Source: an uncultured bacterium
Lineage (GTDB): Bacteria > Bipolaricaulota > Bipolaricaulia > RBG-16-55-9 > DRJF01
DNA: 34,941 nt
Reading direction: 5' to 3'
Assembly (NCBI GenBank): GCA_913053845.1
Contig: CAJXGD010000023.1
Span: forward strand, 1-34,941
Positions 21,818 to 30,336 of the stretch are shown here, in pieces. A program made the position numbers and the translations under genes. The notes below the pieces were generated by a model, which searched no databases, was not told where the DNA came from, and saw nothing but the letters and a program-made list of their open reading frames with translations. Numbering within the stretch: position 1 is the first letter of the stretch; each line of letters opens with the position of its first letter.

Positions 21818-22462
21818 TTAGGAGCTGGAGACCTCTTCGGCTTCCCGTTTAGTTCCCTGCCGGGTGGTGGCCACCTGCACCTGGGTCGGCTCCGCTTCGC
21901 CGAAAAGGGCCGGGCCTAACCGGGAGCGGAAGCGCGCCCGCAGGTTCTCGATCCGCGCCTGCAAGCGATTATCAATCACGGTATCGCCGCGCTCGTTGGT
22001 GGCGATAAAGCCTCCCAGCATCTCCTGGGGCTCCCCCAGCCGATGAGGAGAGCCTTTGAGCAACTTGCCCAAGAGCTCTTGATCGCGCGGGTCGGCCCGC
22101 AGCTGGAGCGGCCCTGGGAGCGCCCGCTCGGTCTCCTGTAGAGAGCGCTGCAAGAACGTTCGATAGGCTGCTTGATCTTCCCGCAGCCCAGCGGCCTCCT
22201 GAGCGAGGCGCTCAAAGAGCGCTGCGGCAGCTCGGCCCTTGGCCCGGATCAATGCCTCCTGGGCCTGGGCCTGGGCGCGGGTCAGCCGTAAGCGCCGTTC
22301 TTGCTCAATCTGGGCCTCCTGCTCGGTGCGATAGGCCATCTGCCAGGCCTGCAACTCGCGCTCGGCCTGCTCACCTAGCGTCTTGATCTGCGCCTCAGCC
22401 TCGGCGAGGATCTGCTCACCCTGCTGGCGACCCTCCTCCTCGATCTTCTTTAACAGGTCCAT
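21818..22462 (-). CDS. atpE: V/A-type ATPase subunit E
   Basis: A 214-residue peripheral-stalk subunit. Residues about 1-100 are a charged coiled coil rich in Glu, Gln and Ala (KIEEEGRQQGEQILAEAEAQ). The C-terminal globular half contains GGFIATNERGDTVIDNRLQA, a recognisable E-subunit strand segment. It pairs with the G/H-type coil (24738-25109) to form the stator that holds the head. AAGGAG precedes the ATG at short spacing. Confidence 0.92.
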   Translation of the reverse strand: MDLLKKIEEEGRQQGEQILAEAEAQIKTLGEQAERELQAWQMAYRTEQEAQIEQERRLRLTRAQAQAQEALIRAKGRAAAALFERLAQEAAGLREDQAAYRTFLQRSLQETERALPGPLQLRADPRDQELLGKLLKGSPHRLGEPQEMLGGFIATNERGDTVIDNRLQARIENLRARFRSRLGPALFGEAEPTQVQVATTRQGTKREAEEVSSS

Positions 22463-22501
22463 GATCTCCTTAAAGATTCCCGCGCGCGCGTTATCCGGCG
22501 A

Positions 22502-22813
22502 CTACTTGAGCAGGAAGGCGACGACGAAGCCCAAGATGACCAGTGTCTCCGGGATAGCGATCAATATCAGGCCGGTGCCGAAGTAGCTCGAGTCCTCGAC
22601 GACGGCGCCCATCACCGAGGCGATGATGCGCGATTGGGCCATGCCGGTCCCGATGGCACCGCCCAAGAAGGCCAGGCCGGCGCCGACCGCCTTGAGTCCG
22701 CCGAGCAGCCCGCCGCTCGTCTGGGTCTCGCCAGTCGCCTGAGCCAAGGCCACCGCTGAGACGGCCATCAGGGTTACGCTCAAGATTAACACGATCAGAC
22801 TAGCTTTCTTCAT
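22502..22813 (-). CDS. atpK: V/A-type ATPase subunit K (rotor-ring proteolipid)
   Basis: A 103-residue proteolipid. The start is ATG at 22813, supported by AAAGGAG seven bases upstream; further upstream in-frame codons lie inside atpI. A signal-peptide-like segment MKKASLIVLILSVTLMAVSA (cleavage perhaps after VALA) is followed by two membrane helices. The first contains GAIGTGMAQSRIIASVMGA and the second IAIPETLVILGFVVAFLL with the ion-binding Glu. A cleaved leader and a two-helix form also occur in Thermus L. Ion preference (H+ or Na+) cannot be decided from these residues alone. Confidence 0.92.
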   Translation of the reverse strand: MKKASLIVLILSVTLMAVSAVALAQATGETQTSGGLLGGLKAVGAGLAFLGGAIGTGMAQSRIIASVMGAVVEDSSYFGTGLILIAIPETLVILGFVVAFLLK

Positions 22814-24731
22814 AGGTAAAGCTCCTTTCACGGAAGGGTCGGTAGGCTTTCCCACCAGATTCTTCCAGAAAGAAACGCTGGAAGAATTCAACGTAATGAA
22901 GGCGCGCGGATTGGATCGTCCCCTCGAAGAGGCCCAGGCCGAAGTTGAGGCTATGGACCAGAATAGCCGCCAAGATCCCGAGGATAGCCATGATCCAGTT
23001 GGCCTTAATACCGCTGCCGGCTATCCCATCGGCCAACTCGGCCAATACGACGGAGGCCAGTCCAAAGCCCATCAGTCGGGCGTAAGAGATCACGCTGACG
23101 ATGACGCTTTGGAACTCGAAGATACCCATGAAGCCACCACCCCAGATGAGCGGGCCCAGTGCCACGATCAACAGCGCCACACCGGGCGTGCGCAACTGAG
23201 GAGGCAAAACACCCATGAGCGCTCCCAGTAACAAGCTGAGCCCTACGAGCATCAACAGCGTGCTGGCTTGGGCCACATAGTGTTTCGGGTGGCGGTTCCT
23301 GAGCCCATTGATCACACCCAAAATCAGCCCCAGCACCACCTGCACCGCTCCCAGGGCGACGCTGAAGAGGAGATAGGGCATAAAGGAGGCCAGCCGGCTG
23401 AAGTGCGGCCAAGGCAGAGGCAGGCCGAAGAACTCCCCGAAGACGACCCCCAGGACCATCGAGACCGCCGCCGCATGGATGACCAGGGTGGTGGCATCGC
23501 GCACGATGGCCCCCCGATGCGCGAAGTGCCGCCTGGCCCACAGTCCCAGGGCCAGCATGACTGATCCGTAGCCGATGTCTCCCAGAATGATGCCGAAGAA
23601 GACGGGGAAGAAAAGGGTGAAGAAGGGCGTAGGGTCCACACTATTATACTTGGGCAGGGGTAGGATGGAGAGGAAAAGTTCATAGGGGCGAACCCAAGGG
23701 GGGTTCTGGAAGGCCACCGGGACCTCTTCGCGAGGGAAGGCGCCGCGCTCCTCCTTGAGGATGATCCCAGGGAACTGGTGGCTCAGCTCGTGCTTGAAGT
23801 GCGGCCACTCGTCTTGAGGCACCCAGCCGGAGATGAGCAAGGTATACTCTGTATAACCAAACTGGCCGGTAGCATCGAGCTGGGCCAGCCTGTTGTCCAG
23901 CGCCTCGGTCAGACGCACCAGATCGGTGGCATGGGCCTGAGCCAGTTGGTGAACCTGAGCCTCAATTTCCTGTAGGCGGCCAGGTATCGTCTCCCGCTGG
24001 CGCTTCAGCTCGGCGATTGCCGCGGCGAACTCCAGCTCCGGCGGCAGATGGGTCGGCAGCGCCAGGGAACGAATGCCCTTGGCCTGCAAATACTCGCCGA
24101 CCATTGAGGCATACTCCGAGCGCAGCGAGATCAGCAGTGCAATGCGCTTATCGGAGAGCGGGGCCTGCACCAGCTTGGCTTTACCCTCCAGGTGGCGCTG
24201 GAGCAACTCGTCAACCTGACGCAGCGCGACGACCTGATCTTCGTCGGCGATCGCCGGCAAGAGTCGATATTCGGCACCGCGGGGCAATTGAGCGATTAGC
24301 GATTCGGAGACTTGGGTGATCTCGGTGAATTGCTCGCTGGTGGTCAATTGATCGCGCAGGGCACGTCGCTCGCTCACCAGGGCCTTGAGCCGCGTCTCGA
24401 TCATCTCTTTGAGCTGCGTGCGCAGGGCCTTATGGAGCTCGCTCAGGCGCTTAGGCCCACCCTCCTGACGCCTTGGCTGCACCAACTTAGGGTCCACCTC
24501 GGCGAACAGATCACAGATGCCGCGGGCTTGGATGAGCGAGCTCTCGATCTGGCGGCGATCTTTCTCCAAGGGTTTGGCGTGCAGCGCTGCCTCTTTCCCC
24601 TGTTCCTCCTCGGCCGCTTCCAGCGGGACCTGTTCCAGGTGGAGCAAGCCCAACCGCTGAATGCGCTCGACCAACTCGTCCTGGCGGTCCTGGGTGTAGA
24701 GCAGGTAGACCCGCTTCATCTTGCGTATCAT
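22800..24731 (-). CDS. atpI: V/A-type ATPase subunit I (a-type)
   Basis: A 643-residue stator membrane subunit. The N-terminal half (about 1-330) is cytosolic and coiled-coil rich, beginning MIRKMKRVYLLYTQDRQDEL. The C-terminal half has about eight helices, including FPVFFGIILGDIGYGSVMLA, the conserved GDxGYG region. It supplies the half-channels next to the K ring and anchors both peripheral stalks. The 3' end overlaps atpK by 14 bases. Confidence 0.94.
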   Translation of the reverse strand: MIRKMKRVYLLYTQDRQDELVERIQRLGLLHLEQVPLEAAEEEQGKEAALHAKPLEKDRRQIESSLIQARGICDLFAEVDPKLVQPRRQEGGPKRLSELHKALRTQLKEMIETRLKALVSERRALRDQLTTSEQFTEITQVSESLIAQLPRGAEYRLLPAIADEDQVVALRQVDELLQRHLEGKAKLVQAPLSDKRIALLISLRSEYASMVGEYLQAKGIRSLALPTHLPPELEFAAAIAELKRQRETIPGRLQEIEAQVHQLAQAHATDLVRLTEALDNRLAQLDATGQFGYTEYTLLISGWVPQDEWPHFKHELSHQFPGIILKEERGAFPREEVPVAFQNPPWVRPYELFLSILPLPKYNSVDPTPFFTLFFPVFFGIILGDIGYGSVMLALGLWARRHFAHRGAIVRDATTLVIHAAAVSMVLGVVFGEFFGLPLPWPHFSRLASFMPYLLFSVALGAVQVVLGLILGVINGLRNRHPKHYVAQASTLLMLVGLSLLLGALMGVLPPQLRTPGVALLIVALGPLIWGGGFMGIFEFQSVIVSVISYARLMGFGLASVVLAELADGIAGSGIKANWIMAILGILAAILVHSLNFGLGLFEGTIQSARLHYVEFFQRFFLEESGGKAYRPFRERSFTYEES

Positions 24732-24737
24732 GAGGAA

Positions 24738-25109
24738 TCAGCCTGCCAGTAGCTCCTTCTTCAGCTGGGCCAATAGCTCCTCCTGGCGCTGGGCGGCGCG
24801 CTGGCTGATTGCCTCGGCAGCAGCCTGACCGGCGGCGATGATCCGCTGGGCTTCGGCCTCGACCTCGGCGAGTGCTGCTTGGCGCGCTTTCTTCATCTCG
24901 GCTTTGGTCTCTTGCTCGACCTGTTGACGCCTGGCGGCGAGCGCCTGGCGGGCGGCGCTCAGCTTCTGTTGAGCTTGCTCCTGTTGGCTGGCCAGCCGTC
25001 GGGCGACCTCCGCTTCTTTGTCTCGCACGCTGATCAGCTCTTGGAAGCGCTCTTCCGGACTCCGCTCATTTATTGAGGGACTGTTTGCCTGCTGCTTTTT
25101 GTTGGCCAT
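24738..25109 (-). CDS. atpH: V/A-type ATPase peripheral stalk subunit G/H
   Basis: A 123-residue protein, almost entirely coiled coil and rich in Glu, Gln, Ala and Lys (ERFQELISVRDKEAEVARRL...). This matches the short stalk subunit, called G in Thermus and H in archaea. It partners with subunit E. It is the first gene of the operon, with GAGGAG three bases before the ATG, and lies six bases upstream of atpI. Sequence identity is low in this family; the operon position is the main support. Confidence 0.85.
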   Translation of the reverse strand: MANKKQQANSPSINERSPEERFQELISVRDKEAEVARRLASQQEQAQQKLSAARQALAARRQQVEQETKAEMKKARQAALAEVEAEAQRIIAAGQAAAEAISQRAAQRQEELLAQLKKELLAG

Positions 25110-25216
25110 CTTCTCCTCGCAATAAAAGGCGCCTTGCTCTTATGCTTTGGGATTAAAAAGAAAGATACCCACGTGCCCTCCCTGGCGCGTCGGCCCCTCC
25201 CTCTCTCTGCGGCGCC

Positions 25217-25245
25217 AGTATAACAGAGCCCCGCGCCCGGTTCAA
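25217..25245 (-). promoter_or_regulatory. Promoter of the V/A-ATPase operon
   Basis: On the minus strand TTGAAC (25240-25245) and TATACT (25217-25222) are separated by exactly 17 bases. Transcription would start at about 25209, giving a leader of about 100 bases before atpH. This is the only clear promoter ahead of the nine subunit genes. Confidence 0.6.
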
Positions 25246-25293
25246 GCGCCGAATTGCCTCAGCTAAGCAATGTACGTAAAACTGAAAGTGAGC

Positions 25294-26712
25294 TTAGGGT
25301 TGTCTCCTGTTGAAAACCTGCTCGAAAGCGTAGGCCGCCCGCAGCAGCTTCTCTTCACACAAGGCGTCGGCCATGAGCTGCAAGCCGAAGGGCAGACCCT
25401 CCACCTGGCCACCGGGCAGGGAGAGCGCCGGCAGACCGGCCAGTGAGGCCGGCACGGTGTAAATATCGCTCAGATACATCTGGAGCGGATCGGCGGTCTT
25501 TTCTCCCAGCTTGAAGGCCGGGGTGGGCGAGGTCGGAGTCAGAATCAAGTCCAACTGCGCGAAGGCCCGGTCGAACTCCTGCTTGATCAGGGTGCGCACC
25601 CGCTGGGCCTTGCCGTAGAAGGCATCATAATAACCGCTGGATAGGGCATAAGTGCCCAGCATGATCCGTCGCTTGACCTCCGGGCCGAAGCCCTGTTCAC
25701 GGCTCTCGGCGAAGAGCGCTTCCAGCGAGCGGTCATTGGCCCGAGCCGAGTAGCGCACACCGTCGTAGCGGGCCAAATTAGCGGAGGCCTCCGATGAGCT
25801 CAATAAGTAATAAGTTGGGATGGCGTATCGGCAGTGTGGCAGCTCGATCTCGAGCAACTTGGCCCCCAACTCGGTAAAAACCCGCTTCCAGTCGTTCAAG
25901 CATTCGGTAGCTTCGGAGGAGAGGTCCTGGAATAAGGCGGAGGGCAGGCCAATCTTCAGTCCGGCCACCGGACGATCCAGCTCTCTGGTGTAATCGGGAT
26001 GGTCTATCTGTAGCGAGGTCGAGTCGTGGGGATCATGTCCGGAGATGATATTTAAGATCAATGCAGCATCCCGCACATCTCGGGTAAGCGGACCTATCTG
26101 GTCCAGCGAGGAGGCAAAGGCCACCAGGCCATAGCGCGAGACCAGGCCATAGGTTGGCTTGAGGCCCACCACCCCGCAGAGCGCCGCCGGCTGGCGGATA
26201 GAGCCGCCGGTGTCCGCGCCCAGGGCGCAGAGCGCCTCATGGGCGGCGACCGCCGCGGCCGAGCCTCCTGAAGAGCCGCCGGGCACGCGCTCCAGATCAT
26301 GCGGGTTATGGGTGGAGTAGAACGAAGAATTCTCAGTGGAAGAACCCATGGCGAACTCATCCAGATTGGTCTTGCCCAGCAACGTTGCCCCGGCGGCCTG
26401 GAGTTTGGCAACCACGGTCGCATCGAATAACGGCCGGAATTCTTTGAGAAACTGCGAGCCGCAGGTGGTAGGAAACTCTGTAGTAGAAATATTATCTTTC
26501 ATGGCCAGCGGCAGGCCTCTCAGCGGGGTCTGGGTCGACTGCTGAGCCTGAGCCAGGAGCGCTTCCCGGTCGGCAAGCCTCAGATAAGCCCGGATTTGAG
26601 GCTCGCGCAACTCGATAGCCCGGTAGAGCTCCTCGATGACTTCAGCGACGCGAATCTCCCCCTGAGACAGCAAATCCAGCAACCGGTGCAACGGTAGATC
26701 GTTAAGGGCCAA
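25294..26712 (-). CDS. gatA: Aspartyl/glutamyl-tRNA amidotransferase subunit A
   Basis: A 472-residue amidase-signature enzyme. The Ser-cisSer-Lys triad is present: Lys72 in LAMKDNIST, Ser147 in VPGGSSGGSAAAVA and Ser171 in ADTGGSIRQPA. GatA releases ammonia from glutamine for GatB, which amidates mischarged Glu-tRNA(Gln) or Asp-tRNA(Asn). The substrate-side residues CGSQF and the ESYYD-like SGYYDAFYGKAQ region fit GatA rather than other amidases. The TTG start at 26712 is supported by AGGAGGT just upstream. gatB and gatC are not in the window, so the complex must be encoded elsewhere. It follows, but is not clearly co-transcribed with, its neighbours. Confidence 0.95.
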   Translation of the reverse strand: MALNDLPLHRLLDLLSQGEIRVAEVIEELYRAIELREPQIRAYLRLADREALLAQAQQSTQTPLRGLPLAMKDNISTTEFPTTCGSQFLKEFRPLFDATVVAKLQAAGATLLGKTNLDEFAMGSSTENSSFYSTHNPHDLERVPGGSSGGSAAAVAAHEALCALGADTGGSIRQPAALCGVVGLKPTYGLVSRYGLVAFASSLDQIGPLTRDVRDAALILNIISGHDPHDSTSLQIDHPDYTRELDRPVAGLKIGLPSALFQDLSSEATECLNDWKRVFTELGAKLLEIELPHCRYAIPTYYLLSSSEASANLARYDGVRYSARANDRSLEALFAESREQGFGPEVKRRIMLGTYALSSGYYDAFYGKAQRVRTLIKQEFDRAFAQLDLILTPTSPTPAFKLGEKTADPLQMYLSDIYTVPASLAGLPALSLPGGQVEGLPFGLQLMADALCEEKLLRAAYAFEQVFNRRQP

Positions 26713-26771
26713 GCATACCTCCTAATCTGCCCCAAATATACCCTACCGGGCAGCCGACATCCAGAGAGCGC

Positions 26772-26872
26772 GCCCGGCCACTAAAGTGGCGGGCTAGAAT
26801 TACGAAGCCTGCCTCCGCAGGCTAGCCCCCTAGGGGCTTTGTAAGCATAGCCCGTGGCTTCAGCCGCCGGGC
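26772..26872. repeat. Cluster of four intergenic palindromes (REP/BIME-like)
   Basis: Four hairpins follow one another: GCCCgGCCACT/AGTGGCGGGC (26772-26794), AGCCTGC/GCAGGCT (26806-26823), AGCCCC/GGGGCT (26824-26838) and GCCCGtGGCT/AGCCgcCGGGC (26850-26872). The 226-base gap between the glycosyltransferase end and the gatA start carries no gene. This kind of palindrome chain (CACTAAAGTG..GAAGCCTGC..CAGGCT..) is widespread in GC-rich uncultivated bacteria as an interspersed element. It may also end the glycosyltransferase transcript. Confidence 0.7.
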
Positions 26873-26938
26873 GATTCTCAGGTAATCATCAGACTATACA
26901 CGGTGTTTGTAAAGCCCACACCTCGGGTTACTTAGGAC

Positions 26939-28177
26939 TTACGCTCCAGCAATGACCTGGCGCAGGATCACTGCCAGCCGCCCGCCCAACTGCTCCCAGC
27001 TATATTCCGGATGGGGACTCAGATCGAAGCTACGCTCCAGTTGGCCTCGCCGCCAGAGCGCCTGAGCTTTCCTGATCGCCCCGGCTATCGCCTCCGGCCG
27101 ATTCTCAACTACCGGCCCCCGTCGCCACTGCTGCACCAGCTTAGCGGCGAAATCATCGGCATCAGAGCGGATGGCCAAAATGGGCCGCCCGGCGGCCAGA
27201 TACTCGAAGAGCTTGGCCGGCAGTTGGGCCTGGGGCTCGGGAGAGCGATTGCCCAAGAAGAGCAGGATGCTAGCCCCCTTCTGCAAGGCCAGTGCCCGCC
27301 GCCGGGAGACGAAGCCCAAGAAACGCACTTGCGGGGGAAGTCGCTCTGGGCCGGCCCGTTCTCCGGCGACCAGCAGCTCATAATCGAGATCGCCCAACTG
27401 GGCCAGCGCCGCCCAGAGCGCCTGGGGCTCGCGCGTCCCGGCGTAGAAGCGCCCGGTGTAGACCAGCCGGAAGCGCGATGAGCCTTCGGCCAGGATCTGG
27501 GCATACTCCGCCGGGTCATAGCCGGAAGGCAAGACGGAGACCTGTTCTGGAGATAGATCAGGGTAATGCTCCAGATAGCCCGCCTTGGCTCCGGCAGTGG
27601 TCAAGATCAGCCGGTCGAGCCGTTTGAGCAGGCGAGCCTCCAGGTGCCGATCCAGCCTAATACGCCAGGCGGGACGTGGCCAGGCGGGATTAAAGGCCCA
27701 AGGGTCACCGGAGTCGGCCACCCAGGGTAGGCCAGAGCGCCGCTTGAGCCAGTAGCCCAGCAGATGAGCGCTGAAAGGATAGCCGGAGGAGATGATCAGC
27801 CGATAGTCATGCTCCCTGAGCAACCGGAGGCCCTTGGCCAAGGCGAAGGGCACCCACTCGATTGCCGGGTCGGGGACCAGCATGGCCTTGAGAACATCCA
27901 GCTTGCTCTTGCGGGAGGCGGAGGCGCCGATCTTCTCACCAGGTCGTCTCCGACGACGGTAGGCCAGGCGATGCAACGGGCCGGGCCAGGTCCGGTAGAC
28001 ACGCAGATCCTCAGGGAGCAAGTTCAAGCTGTCGGCGTCATAGCGCGGATGGCCGGGCGAGGGTGCGATGGTCAGCAGATCTACCTGCCAGCCGCGAGCG
28101 CTCAAGACACGGACTAACTGGGCCCAGCGGAGCGGCCTGGTGCCGATCAAGGGAGGAAACTCGTAGGCGCAGAGCAA
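26939..28177 (-). CDS. Glycosyltransferase, GT4-like
   Basis: A 412-residue GT-B fold glycosyltransferase. The N-terminal half begins LLCAYEFPPLIGTRPLRWAQ, the common CYEFPPxxG opening of GT4 enzymes. The C-terminal donor-binding half has RLVYTGRFYAG, VRFLGFVSRRRALAL and AKLFEYLAAGRPILAI (EYLAxGxP, with a Glu near the nucleotide sugar). The sugar and the acceptor are unknown. The TTG at 28177 is preferred (AGGG at about 28184-28187); the motif begins immediately, so a few more upstream codons may belong. It lies 25 bases after the subtilase gene on the same strand, probably in the thyX-led transcript. Confidence 0.85.
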   Translation of the reverse strand: MLCAYEFPPLIGTRPLRWAQLVRVLSARGWQVDLLTIAPSPGHPRYDADSLNLLPEDLRVYRTWPGPLHRLAYRRRRRPGEKIGASASRKSKLDVLKAMLVPDPAIEWVPFALAKGLRLLREHDYRLIISSGYPFSAHLLGYWLKRRSGLPWVADSGDPWAFNPAWPRPAWRIRLDRHLEARLLKRLDRLILTTAGAKAGYLEHYPDLSPEQVSVLPSGYDPAEYAQILAEGSSRFRLVYTGRFYAGTREPQALWAALAQLGDLDYELLVAGERAGPERLPPQVRFLGFVSRRRALALQKGASILLFLGNRSPEPQAQLPAKLFEYLAAGRPILAIRSDADDFAAKLVQQWRRGPVVENRPEAIAGAIRKAQALWRRGQLERSFDLSPHPEYSWEQLGGRLAVILRQVIAGA

Positions 28178-28202
28178 CAGTCGCCCTAACGCTTGATGCT
28201 GG

Positions 28203-29420
28203 CTAGAAGGCGTTTTGTCTCACCCAGAGCTCTGAGAGCTGCAAGATCAACGCGTCGTCAATGCGCGCACCGTCCGTCCCCGGCACCGGCAGGCCAGAGA
28301 CCCAGAGACCCACGGCTTTAATTATCTCCTGGTCGTCAATATGCCGGTCGTGATTGGCGTCCAGGGCGCCGGCGACCTCGATCAGCTCCGACGAGGCGCT
28401 GCTGGGCGCCTGGCGGGAGGCCAAAACCTGGGCCAGGGCAGCGCTCAGGTTCAGTCGCCGGAAGCGGCCGCCGTTGCGCCGGTCCCAAATGACAGTCCCC
28501 GTCTGATAGAGCAGTCTACGCAACCGGTCGGGACTGACCGCTTGGCCGCTGGCGCGCAGGGCCTGAGTGAGCAGCGCCGCCCCACCCACTATCACCGGCG
28601 TCGAGGCCGAAGTGCCGGAGTTCAGATGCTCGTTGCGCCCTATTCCCGGCACATCGCTCTGGTAGCCGGGAGCGTAGAGCGGTGGATCTACCAGGCTGGA
28701 ATTGCTAAAGCACATCGGCCGATCGAGCACCGCCTCCTGTTGGCAAACATCAAAAACGAACTGGCCTGAGCTGATCGTCTCATCCCAGGAGGCGGCCGCG
28801 GGAAGAACATCGCCGGCCAGACAAGCCGGGAAGTCAAGCCGGAACGGATCCCCGTTGTTGCCGGCCGCAGCCACGCTGAGCAGGCCCTCCTCGCGGTCTA
28901 GCGCCCGAAAGAGCTGAGCGCGCCTTGCCTGCAGCTCATCGGAGAAAACCGAGCTATCGGCCGGACAGCTGGCGGCGTAGGGCTCAGGGGAACCCAAGCT
29001 GTAGTTGAGCAGCGTATAGCCCTTTTGTGGCTGCTGGCGATAGGCGCTCTCCAGGGCCTGAGCGATCTGCGAAGCCTCCAGGCCGGGGACGGATATCTGC
29101 CACAGCTGCGCTTGGGGGGCGATGGCATGGATGATGCCGGCGACCCATTGGCCATGCGAAGGGCTGCCGGAGAAGTCGTCTATGATCAAGACGCCGACGC
29201 CCGCGCCGGAGAAGCCGTCCCTCCAGGCGACATCCGCACCGATCAGCGGGATGGTTCGGCTCAGATCCTGTCCGTGTAAACTGGGGATTTCACTCGGCGA
29301 GATCAGCTTAGGAATAGCCCATCCCGGCAGGGCCATCGTCGGCTGGCCCGCCGCGCCGATGGAAGCCAGCAAGGTTAGGCTCAGCAGCACGGTCAGCCAA
29401 CGCACCGGTCTGGGATTCAC
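28203..29420 (-). CDS. Secreted S8 (subtilisin-like) peptidase with dockerin-like tail
   Basis: A 405-residue exported subtilase. It has a signal peptide (PRPVRWLTVLLSLTLLASIG). The catalytic Asp lies in GVLIIDDFSG (about 80-82), His89 in SHGQWVAGI, the oxyanion Asn in SVAAAGNNG and Ser271 in LNSGTSASTP. The C-terminal 60 residues have GALDANHDRHIDDQEIIKAV followed by a second DGARIDDALIL loop, an EF-hand pair like a degenerate dockerin. Cysteines within the catalytic domain may form disulfides. GTG at 29420 is chosen because AAGGAG lies five bases before it; the upstream ATG overlaps that Shine-Dalgarno. It sits between thyX and a glycosyltransferase. The substrate is unknown. Confidence 0.88.
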   Translation of the reverse strand: MNPRPVRWLTVLLSLTLLASIGAAGQPTMALPGWAIPKLISPSEIPSLHGQDLSRTIPLIGADVAWRDGFSGAGVGVLIIDDFSGSPSHGQWVAGIIHAIAPQAQLWQISVPGLEASQIAQALESAYRQQPQKGYTLLNYSLGSPEPYAASCPADSSVFSDELQARRAQLFRALDREEGLLSVAAAGNNGDPFRLDFPACLAGDVLPAAASWDETISSGQFVFDVCQQEAVLDRPMCFSNSSLVDPPLYAPGYQSDVPGIGRNEHLNSGTSASTPVIVGGAALLTQALRASGQAVSPDRLRRLLYQTGTVIWDRRNGGRFRRLNLSAALAQVLASRQAPSSASSELIEVAGALDANHDRHIDDQEIIKAVGLWVSGLPVPGTDGARIDDALILQLSELWVRQNAF

Positions 29421-29467
29421 GCCCGCTCCTTCCATTCAACTTGCCAGCGTGTCAACGTGCTAACCTG

Positions 29468-30175
29468 CTAACGCACTTTGATCGCCGGGTTCTCGCCGCT
29501 CCAGTAAAAGTTGACGAAGGCCTCCCAGCTCCAGGGCATCGTCTGCTCAAAGATCTGGGCCAGCGCTTCGGCATACTGGCGCATCTCCCACTGAGCGCCT
29601 TCGTCGGCTCGCAAGTTGACAAAGTTCATCAGCGAGCGGGCATTGACCGTCCAATAGAACTGGGTATAGCTGTTCATGGGCAAGAGGCCGCGGGCCAGCT
29701 CCCGGGCGACCCCGGCTGCTAGGAGTTTCTGATAGTTCTGATAAAGCAGTTGGTGCGTCTGCTCGATCAAGCGCAGCAACTCAGCTTCGTTCTCCAGTTG
29801 GGCCGGTTCGGAACCCTGCTTGTTGCGCGGCGCTTGCACGCGCAGCTGCGCCGGCCGATAGAATTCATCAGGGAACTCAGTATAGCGAGCGCTTATCTCA
29901 TTGAAACTACTCCATCTATGTCTGAACCATTGGCGAGCGACAAACAAGGGGCATTTTACATGAAATTTGTAGACGGCATGCTCAAAAGGCGTCTCATGAT
30001 GATGCTTCATCAGATAATTGATCAGCCTGCGATCTTTTTCTTCGCCCTGGGGCCGGCTGCCGTAGGAGACGCGCGCCGCCAGCACCACGGCCAGATCACC
30101 ACCCATCTGCTCTACTAGTCGCACGAATCCCTTGTCGAGCACCTCATACTGCTGTTTGCTCGCTTGGTGGGCCAC
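29468..30175 (-). CDS. thyX: Flavin-dependent thymidylate synthase
   Basis: A 235-residue ThyX. The signature RHRxxSxNExSxRY is present as RHRWSSFNEISARY (residues 85-98), along with HETPFEHAVYKFHVKCPLFV and NARSLMNFVNLR. It methylates dUMP to dTMP using FAD and methylene-tetrahydrofolate without ThyA. The start is GTG at 30175, preceded by AAGGAGC, because the predicted promoter lies at 30212-30241 and excludes the further upstream ATG. It heads a minus-strand unit with the subtilase and glycosyltransferase genes. Confidence 0.95.
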   Translation of the reverse strand: MAHQASKQQYEVLDKGFVRLVEQMGGDLAVVLAARVSYGSRPQGEEKDRRLINYLMKHHHETPFEHAVYKFHVKCPLFVARQWFRHRWSSFNEISARYTEFPDEFYRPAQLRVQAPRNKQGSEPAQLENEAELLRLIEQTHQLLYQNYQKLLAAGVARELARGLLPMNSYTQFYWTVNARSLMNFVNLRADEGAQWEMRQYAEALAQIFEQTMPWSWEAFVNFYWSGENPAIKVR

Positions 30176-30211
30176 GGTAGTGCTCCTTCCGGCTCGCCGT
30201 TCGATAAGCTT

Positions 30212-30241
30212 CTTATACTGCGTGGCGCACCCTCGCTGCAA
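30212..30241 (-). promoter_or_regulatory. Promoter of thyX
   Basis: On the minus strand TTGCAG (30236-30241) and TATAAG (30212-30217) are 18 bases apart. Divergent transcription of mscS starts about 70 bases away. Confidence 0.5.
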
Positions 30242-30247
30242 GGGCGC

Positions 30248-30276
30248 TTGGCCGGCAGCCGCCGGGCTTCTATAAT
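30248..30276 (+). promoter_or_regulatory. Promoter of mscS
   Basis: TTGGCC (30248-30253) and a perfect TATAAT (30271-30276) are 17 bases apart. The leader to the TTG at 30337 is about 54 bases. Confidence 0.55.
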
Positions 30277-30336
30277 AATAGCTCAGCAAGAGCCCACCAG
30301 GGGGAGATCACGATCAGAGGGGGGCTGAATCTCGGT

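Noticed and set aside
16638..25100. Many plus-strand open frames across the ATPase operon
   Set aside because: They are shadows of the minus-strand genes: composition follows codon positions of the real genes and no family resemblance is visible.
25261..25296. CTAAGC/GCTTAG repeat after gatA as a terminator
   Set aside because: The 6-bp arms are 22 bases apart with no T-run; too weak to call.
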